5,740 bases of DNA from an uncultured Eubacteriaceae bacterium (GTDB lineage: Bacteria > Bacillota > Clostridia > Oscillospirales > Acutalibacteraceae), in NCBI GenBank assembly GCA_937905915.1, contig CALCVR010000141.1, positions 1-5,740 on the forward strand. The letters run 5' to 3'. The position numbers and the translations under genes are program-made. Shown piece by piece: positions 1 to 5,740 of the stretch. Within the stretch, counting starts at the first letter, position 1, and each line of letters starts with the position of its first letter. The notes under the pieces were generated by a model. That model had not been told where the DNA came from, made no database searches, and saw nothing but the letters and a program-made list of their open reading frames with translations.

Positions 1-213
1 GACACTATTCTAAAGATAGTGGAGGAGGATTGCTCCGGCTCATTGGAAATCATGTCCCATCCAGGATACTTGGATGAATCTCTTCTCCAAGGCAGCAGTT
101 ACAGCTTGCCTCGACCTCAGGAACTGTATCACTTGACCTCTCCTGATCTCATCATAAAGCTACAAGAAAGAGAGGTTCAGCTTGTCACTTTCTCCCAATT
201 GCAAGAAGATTAG
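1..213 (+). CDS. YdjC/ChbG-family carbohydrate deacetylase, C-terminal fragment (cut by window start)
   Basis: The frame is open from base 1 to the TAG at 211-213, giving 70 visible residues; the first in-frame start-like codon (GTG 19) is probably internal. The fragment reads LEIMSHPGYLDE, then SSYSLPRPQEL, LTSPDLI and a closing VQLVTF. This is the usual C-terminal pattern of YdjC/ChbG proteins: an E-I/L-M-x-HPGY motif, an R/P-x-x-EL helix and a final beta strand. Known members are metal-dependent deacetylases acting on N-acetylated sugars such as chitooligosaccharides. The metal-binding Asp/His residues of the N-terminal half lie outside the window, so activity cannot be judged. The gap of 167 bases and the promoter that follows suggest this gene ends a separate upstream operon, but a related carbohydrate role is possible. 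The family call is fairly sure; the substrate is unknown. Confidence 0.8.
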   Translation, partial: DTILKIVEEDCSGSLEIMSHPGYLDESLLQGSSYSLPRPQELYHLTSPDLIIKLQEREVQLVTFSQLQED

Positions 214-304
214 GTAAATGGTCAAGACTAATAAAGAATAAGAATTGGTTTTTTCGCACTTTTAATTTGTTTGTCCATATATCGTTCATATTAACAAAAA
301 TATA

Positions 305-332
305 TTGACTTTAGAGATGTATACGATACAAT
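305..332 (+). promoter_or_regulatory. Sigma-A-like promoter of the kinase-isomerase-aldolase unit
   Basis: TTGACT at 305-310 and TACAAT at 327-332, separated by 16 bases, each match the consensus at five of six positions. The predicted transcription start is near 339, leaving a leader of about 40 bases before the kinase ATG at 381. The surrounding region (214-300) is AT-rich and has no gene. This is the only good promoter seen upstream of the three-gene unit. Confidence 0.6.
318..330 (+). promoter_or_regulatory. Candidate operator inside the kinase promoter (TGTAT-ACG-ATACA)
   Basis: A perfect 5-base inverted repeat, TGTAT and ATACA around a 3-base centre, lies between the -35 and the -10 and overlaps the -10. 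A bound repressor here would block RNA polymerase. The ROK regulator encoded downstream is one candidate. The longer site TGTATACGATACAA also resembles a catabolite-responsive element at 8 of 11 fixed positions, so CcpA is an alternative. Position is suggestive; identity of the binder is inference. Confidence 0.35.
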
Positions 333-345
333 ATAACCAGAACAA

Positions 346-360
346 AGCGGGGCTCCTGCT
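346..360 (+). other. Small hairpin in the kinase leader
   Basis: In the predicted leader, AGCGGG (346-351) can pair with CCTGCT (355-360) across a 3-base loop, with one G-T wobble. It is a GC-rich patch in an AT-rich leader and sits just upstream of the ribosome binding site at 368-375. It may stabilise the 5' end of the message; it is too small to call a riboswitch. Confidence 0.2.
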
Positions 361-367
361 GAGTGAG

Positions 368-375
368 AGGATGAT
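368..375 (+). promoter_or_regulatory. Ribosome binding site of the kinase gene
   Basis: AGGATGAT lies 5 bases before the ATG at 381. The identical octamer at the same spacing precedes the isomerase gene (1381-1388). It can pair with the 16S tail as a gapped form of AGGAGGTGAT, and it supports the ATG chosen for both genes. Confidence 0.55.
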
Positions 376-380
376 ATAAA

Positions 381-1331
381 ATGAAAAAAGTATTGTGTAT
401 TGGATCCGTGACCACCGATATCATCGTCAGACCGGTGGATGCGCTTCCCGATCCCGGCACAAGCCGCGTAGTGGAGAATGCAGCTATGTATGTCGGAGGA
501 TGCGCCGCCAACGCCGCCAATGATTTGGGTAAAATGGGCGTTCCGGTTGGCTGTGCTTTTAAAGTGGGAAAGGATAGCTTTGGATCCTTCGTCAAACGTA
601 CCATGAAAAAGTATAATGTCAATACCGACGGCATTGTGACAGACGGCTCAGAAGACACCACCTGTTCCATTTTATGCGTGTCGTCGGACGGACAACGGAG
701 TTACTTTTTCAATCCAGGCTCGGCTGCCGCCTACAAAAAAGAGGATTTGGATCTTTCCCTTATCGATCAATACGATATTATTTTTATAGCCGGCGCATTG
801 CTGCTCTACGACTTTGACGGCGTACCTTGCAGCGAGATTCTGCGCTACGCCAAGGAAAAGGGAAAATACACCATCATGGACACCGCTTGGGACAGCAGAG
901 ACCGTTGGATGGAACTCATCGGGCCGTCCCTACCTTACCTGGATTTGTTTATGCCCAGCTACGATGAAGCTGTTAAAATTGCGGGTGAGACCGAATTGGA
1001 TGCCATTGCCGATTGTTTCTTTGCCAAGGGCGCCAAAAACGTCATCATCAAGATCGGAAAGGACGGCGCTTATATCTGCGAAGAAAACGGGGATCGATAC
1101 ACGTTGCCCACCTATTCAAAGTATAAGCCTGTGGATACCACCGGCGCAGGGGATTCCTTCTGTGCAGGCTTTATCGCAGGATTGGCCCATGACCTGGACT
1201 ATCGCACTAGTGGAAAAATCGGCAATGCGGTAGGAACCTTGTGCGTCATGGAGGTGGGAGCATCCACCGGCATCCGCACTTGGGAGGAAACCCTCCGGTT
1301 CATGGAAGAAAATAAGGATCAAGTGGAATAA
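381..1331 (+). CDS. PfkB-family (ribokinase-like) carbohydrate kinase
   Basis: The product of 316 residues has normal length for this family, which transfers phosphate from ATP to a sugar hydroxyl in the cytoplasm. An N-terminal GSVTTDIIV strand (residues 8-16) carries the substrate-contacting Asp13. GGCAANAA (39-46) is the glycine/Asn signature of the sugar site. NPGSA (111-115) is a typical lid-side segment. DTTGAGDSF (252-260) is the anion-hole and catalytic motif, with Asp258 the expected base. The usual N-x-x-E metal motif appears as SYDE (193-196), with Ser in place of Asn. The start is supported by AGGATGAT at 368-375. It is first in a unit with an isomerase and a class II aldolase, so a ketose is the likely substrate, probably phosphorylated at C1 so that the aldolase can release dihydroxyacetone phosphate. 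Fructokinase, ketohexokinase-like, YdjH-like or sulfofructose kinase-like roles remain possible; the sequence alone does not separate them. Confidence 0.93.
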   Translation: MKKVLCIGSVTTDIIVRPVDALPDPGTSRVVENAAMYVGGCAANAANDLGKMGVPVGCAFKVGKDSFGSFVKRTMKKYNVNTDGIVTDGSEDTTCSILCVSSDGQRSYFFNPGSAAAYKKEDLDLSLIDQYDIIFIAGALLLYDFDGVPCSEILRYAKEKGKYTIMDTAWDSRDRWMELIGPSLPYLDLFMPSYDEAVKIAGETELDAIADCFFAKGAKNVIIKIGKDGAYICEENGDRYTLPTYSKYKPVDTTGAGDSFCAGFIAGLAHDLDYRTSGKIGNAVGTLCVMEVGASTGIRTWEETLRFMEENKDQVE

Positions 1332-1357
1332 CACAATTGAAATAGAGATATGCCCAA

Positions 1358-1367
1358 TAGGCAGGAT
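1358..1367 (+). repeat. Short direct repeat TAGGCAGGAT, copy 1
   Basis: A 10-base sequence in the gap between the kinase and isomerase genes recurs exactly at 1957-1966 in the next gap. Here it can also form a 4-base hairpin with TGCC at 1351-1354. It is short enough to be chance, or it may be a relic of local duplication. Confidence 0.3.
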
Positions 1368-1380
1368 CCATTATTCAGAA

Positions 1381-1945
<565 letters not shown>

Positions 1946-1956
1946 TCAGAAAATTT

Positions 1957-1966
1957 TAGGCAGGAT
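1957..1966 (+). repeat. Short direct repeat TAGGCAGGAT, copy 2
   Basis: Exact second copy of the 10-base sequence at 1358-1367, here 11 bases after the isomerase stop. It is followed by GGATGA-like and ATCAT stretches that loosely echo the isomerase start region, but there is no gene start here. Confidence 0.3.
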
Positions 1967-2014
1967 GAAATCATAGCTGTATTGCTTGTGTTATTGTGAA
2001 GTGAGGTCTTTTGC

Positions 2015-2845
2015 ATGCTTGTTAATTTAAATGACGTTTTGTTGGACGCTCGTAAAAATCATTATGGTGTAGGACTTTTTAATACGGTTAATTTGGAAAT
2101 GGCAAAAGGTGTGTTACAGGCGGCAGAAGAAACCCGTTCGCCGGTCATCATCGGCAGCGCGGAAGTGCTGCTTCCATACGCAAGCCTTCAGGAACTCAGC
2201 GATATGCTTGTTCCCATGGCGAAACGGGCTTCGGTACCGGTGGTGCTGCATTTTGACCATGGCCTGACCGTCCCCAAAATCCGTGAAGCCATTAAGCTGG
2301 GATTTACCTCTATTATGTATGACTGTTCCAACCTGAGCTTTGGCGACAATTGCCGTGAAGTGGCAACCATGACCAAAGAGGCCCACCAACAAGGTATTAC
2401 GGTGGAAGCTGAATTAGGGCATGTAGGAGCCAATGCAGGAGATTCTGATCAGAGCGTTTATACCCAACCGGAAGAGGCGATGGAATACGTAGCCCGCACT
2501 GGTGTAGATGCATTGGCCGTGGCCATTGGATCGGCTCATGGGGCATATAAAAGCAAACCTCAACTTCAATTTGACCTGCTTAAGCAGCTACGAGAGCAGG
2601 TAAACATTCCCCTGGTTCTTCATGGGGGATCCGGTTTGTCGGATGAGGACTTTAAAAAATCCATTGCCGACGGTATTTCAAAAGTCAATATCTTTACCGA
2701 TATCAACTTTGCCGCAGCCAAGGCGGCCCATGACGGATATCGAGATGGGCTCGGAATGACCGATCTGATTGAGGACATCATCAAAGCCGTCAAAGAAGCT
2801 ACCATAGAAAAGATGCGGATTTTTGAAAGCGTAGGTAAGGCATAA
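2015..2845 (+). CDS. Class II (zinc-dependent) ketose-phosphate aldolase, FbaA/GatY/KbaY superfamily
   Basis: At 276 residues the product has the normal length of the GatY/KbaY-type branch. These cytoplasmic zinc enzymes cleave a ketose phosphate to dihydroxyacetone phosphate and an aldehyde. VPVVLHFDHG (74-83) is the first family signature, with catalytic Asp81 and zinc ligand His82. EAELGHVG (131-138) is the second. GSAHGAY (172-178) gives zinc ligand His175 and LHGGSGL (202-208) gives His203 and the phosphate-binding glycines. VNIFTD (224-229) holds the Asn and Thr of the phosphate site. The second signature normally ends with an acidic residue where this protein has Ala142-like sequence (GANAGD), a mild deviation. 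The start follows GAGG at 2003-2006, 8 bases upstream. It is third in the unit after kinase and isomerase. Specificity (fructose, tagatose, xylulose 1-phosphate, or an unusual ketose) cannot be read out. Confidence 0.92.
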   Translation: MLVNLNDVLLDARKNHYGVGLFNTVNLEMAKGVLQAAEETRSPVIIGSAEVLLPYASLQELSDMLVPMAKRASVPVVLHFDHGLTVPKIREAIKLGFTSIMYDCSNLSFGDNCREVATMTKEAHQQGITVEAELGHVGANAGDSDQSVYTQPEEAMEYVARTGVDALAVAIGSAHGAYKSKPQLQFDLLKQLREQVNIPLVLHGGSGLSDEDFKKSIADGISKVNIFTDINFAAAKAAHDGYRDGLGMTDLIEDIIKAVKEATIEKMRIFESVGKA

Positions 2846-2928
2846 AGGGGACAAGTTTTCAAAAAGACATTTTGTTCTACCAGAAAACACAAGATCGTTT
2901 CCTCGTAAGTAGAAAAGTCGGTTTTATT

Positions 2929-2960
2929 AAAATCTCCCCTTTTAAAAAAGGGGAGATTTT
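2929..2960 (+). terminator. Probable intrinsic terminator after the aldolase gene
   Basis: AAAATCTCCCCTTTT (2929-2943) and its exact complement (2946-2960) form a 15-base inverted repeat around two bases. In RNA the stable part is the 11-pair stem 2929-2939 with 2950-2960. The 3' side ends in TTTT followed by the T-rich GACTTTATTT. The reverse strand also leaves a T-run, so it could work in both directions. It lies 84 bases after the aldolase stop and separates the catabolic unit from the regulator unit. Confidence 0.75.
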
Positions 2961-3010
2961 GACTTTATTTCATAAAAATCGGGTGGTAAATATTATAAAA
3001 GAAAGAAAAT

Positions 3011-3020
3011 ATAGCGCTAT
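3011..3020 (+). repeat. Perfect palindrome ATAGCGCTAT
   Basis: A 10-base perfect palindrome with AA/TT matches two positions further out on each side stands alone in AT-rich non-coding DNA, 46 bases before the first candidate promoter of the regulator. It has a regulator-site look, with a CG centre, but it fits the CcpA consensus poorly. Confidence 0.3.
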
Positions 3021-3066
3021 TTTCCATCGGATACGGTAAGACGCTTTTACAATTCGCTAAAATTTT

Positions 3067-3096
3067 TTGACTATTGGAGGATTCTGTACCTCTAAT
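3067..3096 (+). promoter_or_regulatory. Candidate upstream promoter of the regulator unit
   Basis: TTGACT (3067-3072) and TCTAAT (3091-3096), 18 bases apart, each match the sigma-A consensus at five of six positions. Transcription would start near 3103, giving a leader of about 180 bases before the ROK gene. An inverted repeat at 3082-3102 covers its spacer and -10. Confidence 0.35.
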
Positions 3097-3126
3097 ACAG
3101 AAATATCACCATAATCGATTCCTCCA
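3075..3126 (+). repeat. Nested inverted repeats (candidate operator) upstream of the ROK gene
   Basis: The inner repeat is TTCTGTA (3082-3088) and TACAGAA (3096-3102), perfect over 7 bases with a 7-base centre. It lies over the -10 of the candidate promoter at 3067-3096. An outer pair, TGGAGGA (3075-3081) and TCCTCCA (3120-3126), encloses it. The inner arms share TGTA/TACA with the repeat in the kinase promoter, but the spacing differs (7 versus 5 bases), so a common binder is only a guess. Confidence 0.35.
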
Positions 3127-3181
3127 TAAATTCAAAATGGATGCAATATAGTAAAATATAATCAGTACAATTGAGTTTGTA

Positions 3182-3209
3182 TTGATTTTTATTGTCTTTC
3201 TTGTATAAT
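3182..3209 (+). promoter_or_regulatory. Candidate promoter proximal to the ROK gene
   Basis: A perfect TATAAT at 3204-3209 lies 16 bases after TTGATT (3182-3187), which matches the -35 at four of six positions. The start would be near 3216, about 67 bases before the ROK start codon. TACAA (3166-3170) and TTGTA (3177-3181) form an inverted repeat just upstream of and touching the -35. Another TATAAT at 3157-3162 lacks a convincing -35. Confidence 0.5.
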
Positions 3210-3265
3210 GATAGGTATAAAATGGTAGCATAGTGCATAATTCCTTTTTTGAAAAACCAATTTAT

Positions 3266-3274
3266 GGAAGGGGA
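3266..3274 (+). promoter_or_regulatory. Ribosome binding site that decides the TTG start of the ROK gene
   Basis: GGAAGGGGA ends 8 bases before the TTG at 3283. No in-frame ATG is available near the start, and the TTG gives the usual short basic N-terminus before the helix-turn-helix. The nearby ATG at 3264 is in another frame and stops after ten codons. Confidence 0.65.
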
Positions 3275-3282
3275 TCGACAGC

Positions 3283-4446
3283 TTGCCGAAGAATAGGGGA
3301 GAAAATAACTCCTTTTTAAAGCAGCGCAATCGCGGTCTGCTGCTCAAATTAATTGCAACACAGCAACATACTTCCCGCATTGAGTTATCTCGTGCCACTA
3401 AATTGACAAAAATGACGGTTACCAACATTATTTCCGAATTTATTGAAAAAGGTTTGGTGGTGGAGAGCTCCCTGGATCGGACTTCTGGAGTGGGACGCAA
3501 TCCCATTGGCCTGACCATTTCACCGAAAGCGCCCAAATGCATTGGCCTTCAATTTGATCGGAACTCGTGTACGGCTGTGCTATGCGATCTTAAAATGAAT
3601 ATTTTAAAAAGCAATACCCTTCCTATCCATGGCGGAACAGGAGACGATTTGATGAATCTATTTTATCATCAAATCGACCAAATGCTGCAAGGAGAAGAGC
3701 CAATCCTGGGAATTGGCGTATCGGCTCTAGGTCCTTTAAATCCCCGCACGGGCACTCTGTTGACGCCTCCTAATTTTTATCATATTTCGCATCTTCCCAT
3801 TGCGCCGCTTTTAAAGGAGCGGTACCGTTTGCCGGTGTTTATGGACAATGAAAACAACTGTGTCGCTTTGACCGAAAGCCTTTACGGCAATGGCCGGGAC
3901 TATTCCGATTTCCTATTTGTCAGTGTTTTAAATGGCGTAGGATTGGGAATTATCTCGGGCGGAAAGTTACAACACAATAAATATGGATTTGCCGGAGAGC
4001 TGGGACATGTTAGCATCGACTACAATGGAAAACCGTGTGACTGTGGGAATAAGGGATGCGTAGAATCCTATGTCCGAATTCCGGTGATTCACCAACGCCT
4101 GTGCCGGGCTACTGGAATGGATCTGCCCATGGCGCAATTTTACACCATGTCAGACAATCCTATTGTAGACGCAATTTTCTGCGATATGATGGATAAACTG
4201 GGTTGCGCATTGGTCAGCGGCGTCAATCTTCTGAATCCTCAGGCCGTTATTGTGGGACATGCTTTGTTATCTTTGCCTCAGAAATACATCGACCGTTTGG
4301 AAAATACAGTGAACCAGTGCCGCATCGGTCGGGAGTATAGCTATATTCCATTTCTTCGGCCGCTTTACGGCAATCATGTTCAGTTTATTAGTGCGGCTTG
4401 TTTGGCGGCCAGCCATGTTTTTGACGGGGAGCTGCTTTTCGATTAA
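3283..4446 (+). CDS. ROK-family transcriptional regulator (XylR/NagC type)
   Basis: The 387-residue product has the regulator architecture of the ROK family. An N-terminal winged helix-turn-helix (about 11-62) includes QRNRGLLLKLI, SRIELSRATKLTKMTVTNI and EKGLVVES. A sugar-binding ROK domain follows, with DNENNCVALTE (188-198), NGVGLGIISGGKL (217-229) and GELGHVSI (238-245). The structural zinc site is intact: His242, Cys252, Cys254 and Cys259 in a CDCGNKGC stretch. Two kinase features are missing: the ATP-binding D-x-G-x-T near residue 90 reads FDRNS, and the N-D of the active site reads N-E (189-190), as in XylR-like repressors. It should therefore sense a sugar without phosphorylating it. 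It begins with TTG after GGAAGGGGA. It shares a unit with the mutarotase-like gene 15 bases downstream, and probably represses the neighbouring catabolic genes and itself. The ligand is unknown. Confidence 0.93.
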   Translation: MPKNRGENNSFLKQRNRGLLLKLIATQQHTSRIELSRATKLTKMTVTNIISEFIEKGLVVESSLDRTSGVGRNPIGLTISPKAPKCIGLQFDRNSCTAVLCDLKMNILKSNTLPIHGGTGDDLMNLFYHQIDQMLQGEEPILGIGVSALGPLNPRTGTLLTPPNFYHISHLPIAPLLKERYRLPVFMDNENNCVALTESLYGNGRDYSDFLFVSVLNGVGLGIISGGKLQHNKYGFAGELGHVSIDYNGKPCDCGNKGCVESYVRIPVIHQRLCRATGMDLPMAQFYTMSDNPIVDAIFCDMMDKLGCALVSGVNLLNPQAVIVGHALLSLPQKYIDRLENTVNQCRIGREYSYIPFLRPLYGNHVQFISAACLAASHVFDGELLFD

Positions 4447-4453
4447 AAGGAGG
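4447..4453 (+). promoter_or_regulatory. Strong ribosome binding site that decides the GTG start of the DUF4432 gene
   Basis: AAGGAGG directly follows the ROK stop codon and ends 8 bases before the GTG at 4462. The match to the 16S tail is the best in the window, so the mutarotase-like protein may be made well even though it follows a regulator gene. Confidence 0.7.
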
Positions 4454-4461
4454 AAATAGGC

Positions 4462-5460
4462 GTGGATTTTCGTCAAGTCCGGGAGTATATCGGAAAACTG
4501 GATCAAGTGTTTGCCGTCAAGCAGTATGTATTGCAGGGAGGACGGCAAGAGGGCGTCCATGCCATTGATGTATCCACAGGAGCAGGTATGGAATTAACCA
4601 TCTTGCCCGACCGTTGCATGGATTTCTACCAGCTGAAGTTAAACGGACGAGGGCTCAATTTCCTGACTCCCACCGGCATTGTGGCTCCATCCTATTGCGG
4701 AAAAGCGGTGGATGGATGGGTATCCTCCTTTGGGGGAGGATTCTTAACCACCTGCGGCCTGGATAATATCGGCGTCGGCGGGGAGGACCAAGGAGAAATT
4801 CTTCGGATGCACGGATCTCTTTCCAACACCCCAGCGGAACAGGTTAATGTCCACACCACGTTGGAGGAAGGAATTCCTACCGTCCACATCAGCGGTGTTA
4901 TGCGGGATGCCGCCTTGTTCTCAGGGGATCTTCATATGACCCGCACTGTGACGCTGCGCCACGGTATCAATGCCTTTGAGTTTACAGATCGAGTTGTAAA
5001 CGCTGGTTTTTCCACCCGTCCTTTGATGATTTTATACCACTTTAATATGGGATATCCTTTGCTGGATGAAACAGCCCAGTTGATTCTGCCGACAAATCAC
5101 GTGACGCCGCGGACAAAGCATGCTGCTGATTTTGTAGAGCAGTATTTGTGCATTACGCCGCCGTCCACACCCTTTGAAGAGATGTGCTATTATCACGATA
5201 TTCAAGATGAACAGGGGTTGGCTACTGTGGGTCTGCGCAATGCGGGGCAGCATTTGGGAGTAGAGATTACCTATGACAAAAAGATGCTGGATCATTTTGT
5301 CCAATGGAAGATGCTGGGCAAAGGAGAGTACGCCGTTGGCCTAGAGCCATGCAACGCCACCATTGATGGCCGCGCTGACGCCAGACAAAATGGTTCCCTC
5401 AAGTTTATTGCTCCAGGAGAAGAAATGATATATCGTTTTCGCGTATCGGCATATGAATAA
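4462..5460 (+). CDS. DUF4432-family aldose 1-epimerase-like protein (probable sugar mutarotase)
   Basis: The 332-residue product has the length and landmarks of the DUF4432 branch of the galactose mutarotase superfamily, a beta-sandwich fold that interconverts alpha and beta anomers. Landmarks are TILPDRCMDF (46-55), a glycine-rich SSFGGGFLTTCGLDN (88-102), RMHGSLS (115-121), ILYHFNMGYPLL (190-201) and GLEPCNA (293-299). His117, His193 and Glu295 fall where the two histidines and catalytic glutamate of GalM enzymes are expected, so activity is plausible. There is no signal peptide, so it should act in the cytoplasm. GTG start, strong AAGGAGG 8 bases upstream, 15 bases after the ROK gene: clearly the same transcript. 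In the pathway it would supply the anomer used by the isomerase. The fold is fairly sure; mutarotase activity and substrate are inferred, and a different epimerase or lyase-like role cannot be excluded. Confidence 0.85.
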   Translation: MDFRQVREYIGKLDQVFAVKQYVLQGGRQEGVHAIDVSTGAGMELTILPDRCMDFYQLKLNGRGLNFLTPTGIVAPSYCGKAVDGWVSSFGGGFLTTCGLDNIGVGGEDQGEILRMHGSLSNTPAEQVNVHTTLEEGIPTVHISGVMRDAALFSGDLHMTRTVTLRHGINAFEFTDRVVNAGFSTRPLMILYHFNMGYPLLDETAQLILPTNHVTPRTKHAADFVEQYLCITPPSTPFEEMCYYHDIQDEQGLATVGLRNAGQHLGVEITYDKKMLDHFVQWKMLGKGEYAVGLEPCNATIDGRADARQNGSLKFIAPGEEMIYRFRVSAYE

Positions 5461-5477
5461 GTGACGTAAGGGGTCAC
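5461..5477 (+). repeat. Short hairpin right after the mutarotase stop
   Basis: GTGAC (5461-5465) and GTCAC (5473-5477) pair across 7 bases, immediately after the stop codon. It lacks a T-run and is weak, so it is at most an accessory 3'-end structure ahead of the true terminator. Confidence 0.25.
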
Positions 5478-5490
5478 GAGAAAAGACAGT

Positions 5491-5537
5491 CTGCCTGACC
5501 AAATGCTCAAAACATCTGGTCAGGCAGGTTTTATTTT
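5491..5537 (+). terminator. Strong intrinsic terminator of the regulator-mutarotase unit
   Basis: CTGCCTGACCAAATG (5491-5505) pairs with CATCTGGTCAGGCAG (5513-5527) across the loop CTCAAAA, with a single A-C mismatch in 15 positions. GTTTTATTTT (5528-5537) follows at once. This is a textbook rho-independent terminator, 30 bases after the stop. Confidence 0.92.
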
Positions 5538-5609
5538 GGGCCGGTTTCAAAAGAATAGGCTGGGAAAGAAAACCAATACTAGGAAAAGAAACCGAGAGGG
5601 ATTGCTTGG

Positions 5610-5638
5610 TTGAAAAATGTGCCATAGTGGTTTATAAT
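5610..5638 (+). promoter_or_regulatory. Sigma-A promoter of the next, out-of-window unit
   Basis: TTGAAA (5610-5615) and a perfect TATAAT (5633-5638) are separated by the ideal 17 bases, making this the best promoter in the window. TGGTT (5628-5632) and AACCA (5642-5646) form an inverted repeat around the -10, a possible operator. Downstream lie AAAGGAG (5706-5712) and an ATG at 5730, but their spacing of 17 bases is too long to call a gene start with confidence. Confidence 0.7.
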
Positions 5639-5740
5639 GGTAACCAGTGTTTTTTTTGAAGGGAAATTTTTCTGAAAATGAAAGTTTTGTTGTCGATGAG
5701 ATAACAAAGGAGAAACTTCCTATATTTTAATGAAGAGAGA

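Noticed and set aside
266..298. TTTGTT (266-271) and AACAAA (293-298) as an XylR-like operator upstream of the kinase promoter
   Set aside because: The arms are six AT-rich bases with a 21-base centre, easily expected by chance in this composition.
311..670. Minus-strand open frame overlapping the kinase promoter and 5' end
   Set aside because: It covers the promoter and the kinase start, has no recognisable domain, and is a shadow of the kinase reading frame.
3009..3022. CcpA site at the ATAGCGCTAT palindrome
   Set aside because: Only the CG centre and a few inner positions fit; the outer TG and CA are absent.
3264..3296. Ten-codon ATG frame overlapping the ROK start, as a possible leader peptide
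   Set aside because: Its ATG has no ribosome binding site upstream; it merely lies on the purine-rich site used by the ROK TTG start.
5341..5625. Minus-strand frame across the mutarotase 3' end and the terminator
   Set aside because: It reads through the strong terminator hairpin, has no family features, and is a shadow frame.
5678..5704. Eight-codon frame (MKVLLSMR) after the last promoter, as a possible leader peptide
   Set aside because: The purine-rich stretch at 5658-5664 is about 13 bases away and the peptide has no regulatory residue run; chance is enough to explain it.
5730..5740. Possible start of a further gene at ATG 5730
   Set aside because: The AAAGGAG at 5706-5712 is 17 bases away, beyond the normal range, and only three codons are visible.

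Overview
The window looks like a piece of a Bacillota chromosome, probably from the class Clostridia. The base composition is intermediate, the intergenic regions are AT-rich with sigma-A-like promoters, ribosome binding sites are purine-rich, TTG and GTG starts are used, and the enzyme families and their arrangement fit a sugar-fermenting gut or soil Clostridium relative. This placement is an inference; nothing in the window fixes the species.

Layout, all on the + strand. Positions 1-213 hold the C-terminal end of a YdjC/ChbG-like carbohydrate deacetylase. A 167-base gap follows with a good promoter (TTGACT/TACAAT) that carries an inverted repeat. Next comes a three-gene catabolic unit: a PfkB-family sugar kinase (381-1331), a cupin D-lyxose-type ketol-isomerase (1394-1945) and a class II ketose-(bis)phosphate aldolase (2015-2845). 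A long perfect inverted repeat at 2929-2960 probably ends this unit. A 437-base gap (2846-3282) holds that repeat, at least one promoter and several smaller inverted repeats. The second unit is a ROK-family repressor (3283-4446, TTG start) and a DUF4432 aldose-1-epimerase-like protein (4462-5460, GTG start), 15 bases apart. It is closed by a strong intrinsic terminator at 5491-5537. A new promoter at 5610-5638 points out of the window.

Together the four enzymes make a complete, chemically ordered route: mutarotase, aldose-ketose isomerase, ketose kinase, then aldolase. The expected outcome is cleavage of a phosphorylated ketose to dihydroxyacetone phosphate plus an aldehyde. The adjacent ROK protein has lost the kinase motifs of its fold and is the obvious candidate sensor. 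The substrate cannot be read from the sequence. D-lyxose (via xylulose 1-phosphate), a hexose, or an unusual sugar such as a sulfo- or uronic-type sugar all fit. No transporter and no aldehyde-processing enzyme lie inside the window. The pathway as a unit is the main point of interest; each family on its own is known.
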